Source: Polytrichum commune
Taxonomy: Eukaryota > Streptophyta > Polytrichopsida > Polytrichales > Polytrichaceae
Direction of reading: 5' to 3'
Length of the DNA: 64,000 bases
Assembly (NCBI GenBank): GCA_950295325.1
Contig: OX485803.1
Coordinates: 63,441,554 to 63,505,553 of the forward strand
In this document: one piece after another, positions 1-9,923 of the stretch
How the letters are laid out: each line of letters opens with the position of its first letter
Numbering within the stretch: the first letter of the stretch is position 1
Program-made: the position numbers and the translations under genes
Notes under the pieces: model-generated
Seen by the model: only the letters and a program-made list of their open reading frames with translations
Databases searched by the model: none
Told to the model about the DNA's origin: nothing

Positions 1-94
1 GCAATTGAACATAAAGTGGTCACCATATTCCTAAAAAATGAATGTTTTCTTATTAATTTTCTTTCCTTCTCACCACTAGTAGAAAACTATGACC

Positions 95-300
95 AGCCTA
101 ATCTATTGTTGCTAAACGACTACAAAATTTCTTTTTTTGTTTTTCAAGTTTAATTTCAAAATTTTGGGGCGTGTAATATTCCATTGGAAAGGTATTTTCA
201 AGACCTTTCCAACAGTATATTACATGTCCCAAATTCCTAAAAGTTTAGTCACTAAACCAAAAACAAAATCTGCAGTCGTTTAGCGACTTCAAATTAGGCT
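95..300. repeat. Long imperfect hairpin (foldback MITE-like)
   Basis: The two halves of this 206-bp block are inverted copies. The outer arms pair AGCCTAAT with AATTAGGCT, then GCTAAACGACT with AGTCGTTTAGC, then GTAATAT with ATATTAC, and the inner arms GGAAAGGT (186-193) and ACCTTTCC (203-210) close on a 9-base loop. The stem spans nearly the whole element with a few mismatches and bulges. It is probably a foldback or MITE-type element. A long, near-continuous stem of this kind could also be a small-RNA precursor, but nothing in the sequence shows transcription. No clear target-site duplication was seen. Confidence 0.65.
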
Positions 301-559
301 TATCAAAACAACCGCAACCAATTTCAGTTGCTGTCGCAACCCTTGCTAGTCCCCTTAAAAATCTTGCCAATTTCCATTTCTAGCAAAGGTTACGAGTGCT
401 AACCCTTCGCATACCGCCATGCTAATGGTTAGCTCCTCCTACCCCGGACCTTATAGTTCATAGGAGGGAACCAACCCTCCTACTTTGCTTTTGGGACTCA
501 CCCCTTAATCAGTAACCAATCCTTAGATGTGGACTTCCATCCATGGAAGTCCAATCTTA

Positions 560-1302
560 TGTTGATCATCGCATTGCCGGAGCAACACTACAACAACCCG
601 AACCATACTAGGCAACTATGGCCTCACAATGGGCCCAAGCCCATGAAGGCCGTGCCGTTCGGCCTCGGATGGGTGAGGCCACACCACCTCACCCATATAA
701 GCCTCTAGGACTCTACGCGGGGCCCCTACCCCAACGTCAAGAGACCTCTTGTCTCTCTACCAAGAGTTGGGGCCAAGTAGACATTTTCCCTTAGCCGCTG
801 GGCCTAGAAGCCCCAGTAGCTTCAGACCATCATAACTTCCTTGTATGATGTCTGATTCCAACAACCAACCACTCCATCTACATCTACGCTTCACGTAGAT
901 GCCGATGGACTCCTCACTTGCCCCATTCGGGCAAGTCTTGAGGAAGTTATGCCTGTTTGAACCTTGGCAGTCCCGGGAATCACTCCCAGGCACTGCTGCA
1001 CCAGGGCGCTGTCCCGGGACAGCGCCCCACTCAAATGGCCATAACTCCTAGCTCACACCTCCGATTGAGGTGTTCTTGAGCATTCTAGAATCATCACGCC
1101 ATGAGCTACTCATAGCTCTTGGCTTTACCCTCATGCCTCCTAGTCTCCGCGGGTGGGAGGCGTTCCCAACGCCCGGGGCCCTCGCCCACACTAGGATCAC
1201 TTGGGCCCTCTCACCAACGGCGCCACAAGTCCCGGGTGTCACTCCGGGGTCCCCCTTGTGCCCATGGTGTTTCGGCCATTCCTCATGGAGAGGTGCGCGA
1301 CA
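560..1302 (+). mobile_element. Probable solo LTR (longest of three copies)
   Basis: The block begins TGTTGATC and ends GCGCGACA, so it has the TG...CA ends of an LTR. It carries a TATA-like TATAA at 696-700 where an LTR promoter would be. Two 5'-truncated copies (6254-6444 and 6638-7156) end at exactly the same ACA and then diverge, which fixes the 3' boundary. No gag/pol sequence is adjacent, so it is read as a solo LTR. No 5-bp target duplication was found. It contains a perfect 24-base palindrome centred on CCCGGG at 1004-1027. It could be another repeat class that shares a fixed 3' end. Confidence 0.5.
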
Positions 1303-2156
1303 GCTGCAGTTCTTTTTGGCATAGTATTCTACTAGTGTACGTATCCCACATAACAGTTTAGCTAAGTTTGTACAATGGGTGGGGCTAGGAATAAGCTAGG
1401 TTCTATTTGAAATTACGCTATCTTTATTCTCACTACAAAGCACTGCACTTGTAGACACAAGTTCCAAAATCTCAGGTAAAATGATGTACTAATACTCTTA
1501 GAATGGGACGACAAATAGTAGCTGAATAATGCTATGCAATTGAGAGACCACACGACTTGGAGGGGACTGGGTACATCCTAACATGTGGAGTGGCTGCCAT
1601 GTGGGGTCATGTACAGTGTCTGAGGAGACTTTTGGAAAGAATGGATCAAGATCACAGTGTGTCCAAGTCCAACCGGTTACAGGTTGTGATCTTTTGGTTT
1701 TCGTTGCCGTGTTATTCTGAGATATATTCCAGAGATTCCTTTCACATGATTGATGATTTTCCTGAAGCTTGAACTTCAACCAGTTATTTCTCAAAGGCAA
1801 CTGGTTCATTGGCAACTACGTGTCGGTCCTCCCCGTTCATTGGTCATACAGATAGAGCTCAACAAATAATGTCCAACCGCACCAAAAGGTCAACGCCGAG
1901 AGGAAGGATCGGAAGAACTTAAGAAGAAGCCTGAGAGACCCAACTCCACTAACTTATTATGTTATGATGCGGCAGTCTAGTCATCTATCAGAGACCTGAT
2001 TTTGTAAAGAAATAGTTCTTGCATGTATCTCCAATCACTTTATACGAGTTCACGTGTATAAGACGTACTCGGCTTGTGTGTTAAATCAGATCCCACGAGC
2101 ACCTGACGAGCAACTGCATTTCATTTAGGCCTTCTTGAGACCTTAGGTTGGCAGTT
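1303..2156. other. Intergenic, upstream of SufB-like gene
   Basis: No supported gene. Positions about 1660-1800 belong to a dispersed repeat whose relatives lie near 41930-42540 and 43430-43570 (shared words AACCGGTTACA and TTCAACCAGTTATTTCTCAAA). The last 200 bases should contain the promoter and leader of the SufB-like gene. No convincing TATA box was picked out. Confidence 0.4.
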
Positions 2157-4782
2157 ATGGCGGGTGTGGCAGTCACTGCGTCTAGTTCTTTCACAAATTC
2201 ATGTGAAAGATTTTCGAGTTCAAATTTTCGAGTAACTCCTGCAGGAGAACCTTCTGAATGCAATGCATGGACGAAGAGACGTTTTTCTCGACCGGCCAAT
2301 TGCAGCAAGTCCTCCGATGGAAATGAGTCCTGCCACAAATCGGCAGGTCGGGCTATGATCCGCACCTGCCCTGCCACGACGTCTGACCTATTGCGAGAAC
2401 GCGACACCAAAATGAATTCGTCGTTCACGTTCTCAAAGTGGAACGTATCGAATGATCTGGTGGGTGATGATCCCATGAAAAAAGTGGGATCATTGTCGCG
2501 GCATCCTCATGATGGGCTGGTGGAATTCATCTCGTCACAGAACTCGGAGCCTGACTGGATGCTGCGGTTTCGTCAGCGCGCGTACAAGCAGTGGCTGGCT
2601 ATGGAGAGGCCGGGGTGGGCGGCCGATGAGTTCCATCCTGCGATAGACGTAGACCAAGAGCTACAATTTCATTCAGTGGCAAGTCTGTCAAGTAACAAGA
2701 AGCAACAAGAAAACGTCGACTTTGATGGCGCAAATAATATCAGCAACACTAATGCTCTTGATCAGAAATTCGCAGGAGCAGGGTTTGACAGTGTGTCCTT
2801 TGCCACCGAACACCGTGAAGCGCTCAAAGAAGCGGGAGTAATTTGCTGCTCTTTCAGGGACGCCATACGCGAGCACCCGGAGCTGGTGAAGAAATATCTC
2901 GGGAAGGTCATCGACATGGCGGATAATTACTACGCGGCACTCAATTCTGCGGTTTTCCGTGGCGGCTTGTTCTGCTACGTGCCGAAGAACACAGTATGTC
3001 CGATGGACATCTCGACGTACTTTCTCCCGGACGCCGGAGAAGATGTTCAAGTCAACAATAATTTCGAGCGAACTCTCATCGTGTGCGATGAGAACGCATC
3101 CGTCAGCTACCTGGGCTGCACGTCGCCGAGCGGCGGAGGGTCGCGAAGCTCCAGCCTGCACTTACAGGCACCGGTGGTGGAGCTCTACTGCGCACGCGGG
3201 GCCGAGATCAGATTCGCTACCATCCAGAACTGGGACTCCACCGTGCACAACTTCGTGAGCAAGGGCGGCCTGTGTGACGGTGCGGACTCCAAAATCTCGT
3301 GGGTGCAATTGGACACGGGCTCCGCCATGACTCGGCACCGGCCGCGTGTGGTGCTCCGCGGCGACCGGAGCTCCGCCGAGTTCTTCACGGCCACCTTGAC
3401 AGATGCGCAGCAACGCGCGGATGTAGGTGTTGATGTTCTGCACATCGGGAAAAGCACGAGCAGCCGGGTGGTTGCGCGGGCCATCGCCGCCGGCACTTCA
3501 CACAACAACTACCACCATCTCTGCCAGGTTCTAGCATCCGCAACCGGTGCCACGAGCGCCCTCGATTGGGATTCCATACTGATCGGAGACCGTGCATCCT
3601 CGCAAGCCATCCCATGCATTTCAGTGAGTGATTCGTTTCTCTACTCGCCTTGTTTTGTTTTGTTTTGGTTGTTGTGTCCAATCGACCCAACATACCATAA
3701 CCTCTTGATGCTTCAGGTGGTGTTTCAGGATTGGGGAAGAGGATGACTTCTCGAATGCATAATCCTCGCGTTGCTCCTATCCTCAATCTATGTTGTACAG
3801 CTCCATGATCGTAAGGGACTAGAGGAAATGGTGCCCAAATGTTTGTGTTTGGTGACCCACTCAAATTTGCCGACCCTCGTGGGTTATCTACTCCATAATA
3901 TCAGGCTTTCAACAAGCCATGTGCTCATCGTTTCCCATTCTCAGCTAACTCTTGCTATCAGCACACCTCATGGCCTCAACAAATGACCTTGTCAGCTTTC
4001 AGTGCACGGTATTACCTTTCATTGTGCACAAAAGGTCAAGGTTACACTTCTCGAGGAAGTGCGGTTCCTTAGGAACTGGATCAAGTGGTTGTCTTCCACT
4101 ACGTTGAATATACCAATTACTGGGTGCAAATTAGTGAAGGTGATACTAAATTCATTTATGCTTTGAAATTAGTGTCATCAAAGATTTAGGACGCATTATT
4201 CATCTTGGCCTTTGCCACTATCCAACGGCACCCTATCCAACTTACAGTACTGACACCTGGCATGAAAGTACTGACACTAGACACTATTACTGACAAGCAT
4301 GTGTGAACATGTGTGACCCCTACATGCGTGGAACCTTCTGATTTCTCAGGCTCACAGCCCTAAATGTGGATGCATTTCTTCGAGATTCCACGATCATTCT
4401 TGGGCCCTGTTTAAGTATATGTCTTTGAGTGGCCATTCATGATCATCTTTTTTCTTGTTCTTCATGACCATCTGAATCGGTTGAAGGTCCAGATGTGAAG
4501 TGCTTAAATTATTTGATCCTCATGGGTTACAGGCCGGGGGAATTACTGCAGGTACAGAATTCTTCGGCTCAGATTCAGCAGGATATTCGAAAGACATCAA
4601 ATATTCTTAGCAAGGAGCAGCTCTTCTATTCTGAACAACGAGGTATCCCAAGCAAAGAAGTTGTAGCGGCCATGGTCCAAGCTTTTTGCATGCAAGTCCT
4701 CCATGTTCTTCCTTACGAATTTGCATCTGAGGTCAGCCACATGATGGGACTCAAAATGGAGGACGCACTTCGAACTATGTAA
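2157..4782 (+). CDS. SUFB-like: SufB-like Fe-S scaffold paralogue, two exons, key residues lost
   Basis: Exons 2157-3623 and 4552-4782, joined in phase 0 by a GT-AG intron (3624-4551), give 565 aa. ATG 2157 is chosen because it is the first ATG of the frame. Residues 1-110 are Ser/Thr-rich and basic, like a chloroplast transit peptide. From about residue 120 the protein follows plastid SufB throughout: DNYYAALNSAVF, NTVCPMDISTYF, NFERTLIVCDE, TIQNW, NFVSKGGLC, SKISW, QLDTGSA, DSILIGD and, in exon 2, EQLFYSEQRGI. Known of the family: SufB forms the SufBC2D scaffold that builds Fe-S clusters. Oddities: the conserved Cys of the family CDS(M/L)LIGD motif is Trp471, and the conserved VEHE segment reads IQQD (497-500). 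The Cys of the family GCTAP motif is kept (Cys321), with one residue deleted just before it. About eight residues are also missing after QNW. It is probably a diverged, non-catalytic paralogue; the ORF has no internal stop. Confidence 0.85.
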
Positions 4783-6253
4783 ACTACTGCATTGAGGGCC
4801 CCTTCATGCCCCCCCAATGTATAATACATGATATGGCTAAGGTACTGAGACCTTAAAGCTTCACTTTAAGAATTTTTTGCTATTTCAGGCAAGTTAGATA
4901 GCTTGGAAACTTTCTGAAATGAAAAAAACCCATAGATTAGCAAGTCAATACATAGTCTACCAAAAACAATTCATATGCAACTTACAAAAATTTGTAAAGT
5001 TGGCTTGAGTAAAGAGCTTTTTACTCTGCACTAGGGGGGTCTATAAATGTTGGATGATTATGTGAGAATCATCACAAAATCAATCATGTTCATAACACTA
5101 AGTAACAAGTCTAGATTGACCTTCTCAAAAGAGCATCAAACCGGCGCATGCCGGTCTGATACTCTTTCAAGAGCAAAGGTAGCGCTACCTTTGAGTTTCA
5201 CTTAGGCTATTTTTGATCTATTTGGGTAGTTACCTTCAATACTTAGAATTAATTATGGTAGTTTCTAGGACATAACTAATGCCAAGTGTTGGTAGAGGTT
5301 CTAATCTAGGCTAAATTACGCTTAGGGAGTGCACTATTCATTAAAACCAAGCATCACGTGCGTGCATACCCCTTATTAAAATACCCTTGTATACATTTTA
5401 TTTTTGCTAAAATCAAGAAATATACTTACAAATCTCATTGCTTCAAAATACATTTCCATACATACACAAGGGCCCAAAAACAAATACAAAAATTGTATAT
5501 AACATGTGTGCAAATGTTTGGAAATGCAAAAATATGGCCCTATTATATGTATAATATCAAATTATGGATTTTTAGTTATAAAGTCGTTACTTAGTGGATG
5601 AAAAAACGCATGATTCTTGGTCCAGGTCTGACTTGAACGAGTAACGCGTACTTAACATATATTTTTCTATAGCCTTATCTCCAGCCTCATGTATATCTAC
5701 TTTCTGCTTAATAGCAATATGTCTCTTGTACGTACATTTTGTACATGCTTGTTCTAAATAATACCCCTTTTGTGCACGCACGTGTATATTTACAGTACTT
5801 GAACAGTGCACTCCCTGGGAAATTACGATCTAAAAAATATATAAGTAACTATAAAGCAATGGGAAAGTTGGTCATATGAAATAGGCAGTTGCACTTCTTG
5901 GAAAAGTCTCCCAACACCCGCGTTGAAAACCTCTTTGATACATTTTTGAAGCTACTATATTTGATTAATTATCCATTAATACACCCTTGTTTTGCAAGTT
6001 TTTCCCTTGTTGAGGTAATATTGCGGGTACTCAAAGGGTACCCTACTAGCATTACTACTTAATGTTATGTTATAAGTGAGAATCTATTATTAATTAAAGT
6101 TGTTGTCCCCCTTTTTGGATCACTTCTTACACCACCTCATTAAGCAAATAGAATCCCGATTCGTCATTGTGATTGGCCAAAGTTGGTGTTCTTCTAAAAG
6201 TGTTATTGCAATTTACTCACACCACTATTACGAATGGCCTTAACTGATGACAC
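4783..6253. other. AT-rich intergenic with two short hairpins
   Basis: No coding region is supported. Two adjacent inverted repeats stand out. One at 5128-5167 has AAAGAG...CTCTTT outer arms and CCGGC/GCCGG inner arms. The other is a perfect 20-base palindrome at 5174-5193 centred on AGCGCT. They may be the end of an unrecognised element. The rest is low-complexity AT-rich DNA. Confidence 0.45.
5128..5193. repeat. Tandem pair of palindromes
   Basis: The first inverted repeat (5128-5167) pairs AAAGAG with CTCTTT and CCGGC with GCCGG around GCAT. Seven bases later a perfect 20-base palindrome (5174-5193, CAAAGGTAGC and its complement) follows. No other copy was noticed in the window. Confidence 0.6.
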
Positions 6254-6444
6254 GCATAGTTGATGGCCTTACCCTCGTGCCTCCTAGTCTCTGTGGGTGG
6301 GAGGTGTTCCCAACACCCGGGGCCCTCGCCCACACTAAGATCACTTGGGCCCTCTCACCAACGGCGCCACAAGTCCCGGGTGTCACTTCAGGGTCCCCCT
6401 TGTGCCCTGGTGTTTCGGGCACTCCTCATAGAGAGGTGCGCGAC
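6254..6444 (+). mobile_element. 5'-truncated LTR fragment
   Basis: This is the 3' part of the LTR-like repeat at 560-1302 (about 190 bp, high identity), from TTGATGGCCTTACCC to the shared end GCGCGACA. Flanking DNA differs from that of the other two copies. Confidence 0.6.
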
Positions 6445-6637
6445 AATAACAATGGGATGCTACAACAAGTTATGCACTAATGATGATGGAAAGGCGTACG
6501 AAACTTGGATTTAATAAAGATACAAAAATTCGGTTTTATATTTGAACTTGAAAGTTGATACATATGACATTTTATTTTTATTTTTATTTTTATTTTTAAG
6601 CTATTTGGTCACCAAATATATCATCTATAGTTGATGA

Positions 6638-7156
6638 CCAAGTAGACATTTTCCCTTAGCCGCTGGGCCTAGAAGCCCCCAGCAGCTTCAAATCATCATA
6701 ACTTCTTTATGTGATCTCTGATGCTAATAAGCAACCACTTCATCTTCATCTACGCTTCACGTAGATGCCAATGGACTCCTCACTTGTCCCATTTGGACAA
6801 GTATTGAGGAAGTTATGCCTGTTCAAACCTTGGTAGTCCCGGGAGCCACCCCCAAGCCACTGCTGTACAAGAGCGCTGTCCTGGGACAGCGCCCCACTCA
6901 AATTGCCATAACTCTTAGCTCACACCTCCAATTGAGGTGTTCTTGAGCATTCTAGAATCTACACCCCATAAGCTACGCATAGCTGATGACCTTACCCTTG
7001 TGCCTCCTAGTCTCTGTGGGTGGGAGGCGTTCCCAACGCCCGGGGCCCTCACCCACATTAGGATCACTTGGACCCTCACCAACGGCGCCACAAGTCCCAG
7101 GTGTCCCCCTTGTGCCCATGGTGTTTCGGCCACTCCTCATGGAGAGGTGCGCGACA
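6638..7156 (+). mobile_element. 5'-truncated LTR copy
   Basis: This copy matches 773-1302 of the longest copy, starting at CCAAGTAGACATTTTCCC and ending at the common GCGCGACA. The palindrome near its middle is degenerate (CCTGGG instead of CCCGGG), and a short stretch near the 3' end is deleted. A run of TTTTTA repeats (about 6570-6598) lies just upstream. Confidence 0.6.
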
Positions 7157-8089
7157 ATGGGGGCAAGCATGGTAAAGTGGACAATCTTTGATCCTTGCAC
7201 ACATTCGTTATAAGTGAATTCATCACTTGTTAATATCATGGGAACGTGGGAGGGAACATGGGAGAACAAAAAGGGAACCACATAGAACATGGGCCTTTAT
7301 TCCACTCTATGTCACATAAAATATCCATAGGTTTATTATTAACGTACTTAATATGCTTTCTAGACCCAATGGTTTCAAAATTGAAAAGATCCCAAGTTAA
7401 TTAATGGCCGGATGAAGCTTTACAATTAATCAATGAATGTGGCGACCATATGGGAGGAGACAGATAATCCCGGGTTAAAATGGGTGGGCCCGGGATGTAT
7501 CTCGAGGTGGACAACATAAATACCCCCAATAACCTTTAGCCACGCACTCTATTAGGCCACTCGCATTAAATGGGGTAGTCAGTGTACTGTAAACCTCAGA
7601 TTAGAACTGAGGAGTCAAGTTTTCTCATGGGGCAACGGAAGCTCAAGTTAATTAGGACATGAACAATAAGAGATGCACCAACCATGACCTCAAAGTGCAT
7701 ATTCCATCCAGTTGGCAGCCTAATTAGCTCTAATCTGAGATTAGGCTGGTTGTGTTTTTCTGCTAAAGTTTCAAATCTAGCCCAATGAAAATAAATAGCG
7801 AGAAGCAACGGCTAGTCACATATGCTTTCACTAGAGTTTGAGAAATAGCGGGTCAAAGTTCAAGACTTCAGTCCCATCATTTTAGAGGGATTTTAGAGAA
7901 AATGCCCTTAATTAACCCTTAGCCTGGGAGGTCGTGTCTGCCCCATGCCTGCAAGATCTCAAGGTTGCCAACGTCCTCCCTCCACCACCTCATGTGTTGT
8001 TGAAACGCTTATGCCCCCTTCCCACCTGACTTTAGCTATAAGGCTAAAAGTTGGTTCTAACAACCTAGCCTTCACACCATTGACATTAT
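7157..8089. other. Intergenic
   Basis: No gene or clear element is supported. Around 7600-7760 there are short inverted words (CTCAGATTAGA and TCTGAGATTAG) that may mark a degraded MITE. Confidence 0.3.
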
Positions 8090-8590
8090 CTAGTTCCGAG
8101 TCTAGTTGGCGAATGATGTGGCATGGCTTAAAAGCGGAGGTTATAATAAGTCTCAAGCACCGACCCTCCCATCGGTTCCTAAACATGAGGCAAGAATATA
8201 GGACCTTTAAAAGTGTCACCTCCTGCCCTTGTGATTGGTTGCTTTTTAGTCTTAGTTATGAGGGCACGAGGAGCTTCATTAACAAAAACCGATGGTAAGA
8301 TAGACGAGTAGTAAGTCATTTGGGGATGGGACAAAAACTACCCAACATTCATTGCTTGGTAGATAAAACAATGAACATGTGTGAAAGCTACTTAACTAAA
8401 ACCTACTTGAAAATCCCTGGAGCAAGTTCTTGTAGGTGCATATTGGGATAACCAGATGCCTCTGCCATAACTAAGGGAGCTTTACCCAGTTTTTAGGAAA
8501 TACTTTGGTTATTAGCTAAAGTCATGTGGGAAGGGGGCATTAGGGTTCTAGTAGTATAGCACAAATGTCTGCTAGCTTAGGGTTTAGGGT
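8090..8590 (+). repeat. Direct repeat, copy A
   Basis: About 500 bp strongly similar to 16350-16860. Shared words include GGCATGGCTTAAAAG, GGTTGCTTTTTAGTCTTAG and GAGGGCACGAGGAGCTTC. The two copies are direct and 8.26 kb apart. Similarity fades gradually at both ends. The repeat type is unknown. It does not show LTR-style TG...CA ends, and no target duplication was found. Confidence 0.75.
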
Positions 8591-8709
8591 GCACTTTGAG
8601 GACGAAGGGGGATATTGAAATGGAGGTATACAACTCAAACTTAAAGTTTTGGATTTGCATTACATCTTTCTTCTTTTGTACATTGCTTTGTAAATTTGTC
8701 TTTGTTAAC

Positions 8710-9269
8710 ATGGCACCAAGGGCACGTGTCCAAAGAGTGAAAGTTGAGGGTAATGAATTGTCATCACAAGAAGCTGAGGAAATTCTAGTTGCTACTATTG
8801 TTCTTGAGAAGGAGAATTGGACAACTCATGATTTTGCAAAGAATCTTGGTGTGAGAGACTATGGGCTTGATACTTTGAAAAGATTTAGGTGCAGATGTAG
8901 GAATCGATAATGATGCAATTATCGCATTTTTTGGGCCTCGAGGTGACCAGGGGTGGAAGCTGGATTCAAACTACTTGTCACATGAGGATATTTGCGATTG
9001 TAGAAGGCATAGTGAGCTTGTATATGGTCATTTGCCGTCAAATGGGTTCTACTTGGCCACATTGGCTAGTTGAGAGGAACAACCACAAAGTTAATTGGAC
9101 CAAGTTCGCCTATGATGCTACCGAACGCCAAGTGACTCTAAGGGAAAATGTGGAGAACAAGAAGATGAAAATTGAGTCTAGTGATGCAACATCATCTTCC
9201 TCCAAACAAAGTAGTTTCTCTGATAACACTATATTCGTTAAATTGAGACTTTCTCTAGTCTCAAATTAA
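8710..9269 (+). pseudogene. Frameshifted ORF of unknown family
   Basis: ATG 8710 opens a frame starting MAPRARVQRVKVEG that ends at 8908-8910. Sequence with good protein character continues in a second frame from about 8886 (DNDAIIAFFGPRGDQGW, then DICDCRRHSELVYGH), and in a third frame from about 9060 (LVERNNHKVNWTKFAYDATE) to the stop at 9269. Two frameshifts are therefore needed to read one protein of about 180 aa. It follows directly after repeat copy A. I do not recognise the family. It may be a remnant ORF of the same mobile element. Confidence 0.4.
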
Positions 9270-9923
9270 TATATGGATCAAACAACATTCCGTGTTCCGA
9301 AACTATATTGCGAACAATCTCAAATATATTATATGTTCTAATATCCCAAATCTATTATGTGTGGACATAAGCACATATGGTAGAGCACTCAACACCAACT
9401 TCATCAACAAAAACACTTTGGGTAGAGCACTCCAAACTAGTTTCATCCAATAAACATATAAAATGGTTTATATTATTAGCATGGTCAATAAAATATAGAC
9501 ATTGCAACATACAAAGTGCATGCAATAAATGCATTTTTCTTCAATGGACAATTTAGTCCCAAACTTAATAAAAAAATGAACTTCACATTTGTATTGAAAT
9601 ATAGTAAATGGATATTCATCCAACCCCAAACAATATAGCATTCGCAAGTTCTACCCAAACTTTGCCCCAAGTTTGAGGAGCACACATATGAGTAATATAT
9701 ATTCGTCGAATTACATATTACACTATAATCATGCTAACACAATCCTACCAACTTCTCATTTAACGTGGGTTGCTTCTTCTGCGATCCGAGCAAGGTTGTC
9801 TTTTGCAAAAGTTATGTACTTTTGAGGGATGGACACCGATCCACTATGATTTTTCCGTGGTTTCCATGCTATGAATATGGAATCTGTATCTATCCAAGAT
9901 GGACCATGCTCAGAATCCACCTT
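9270..9923. other. Intergenic, 3' of DUF7869-like gene
   Basis: AT-rich. A short direct duplication (GGTAGAGCACTC at about 9379 and GGGTAGAGCACTCC at about 9419) is present. No coding region. It should hold the 3' UTR of the minus-strand gene ending at 9924. Confidence 0.35.

Noticed and set aside
757-1361. Several ORFs on both strands
   Set aside because: They lie in the LTR-like repeat and are broken or shifted in the two other copies.
2081-3864. Minus-strand and other-frame ORFs over the SufB-like gene
   Set aside because: Shadows of the plus-strand SufB-like reading frame, which has family motifs throughout.
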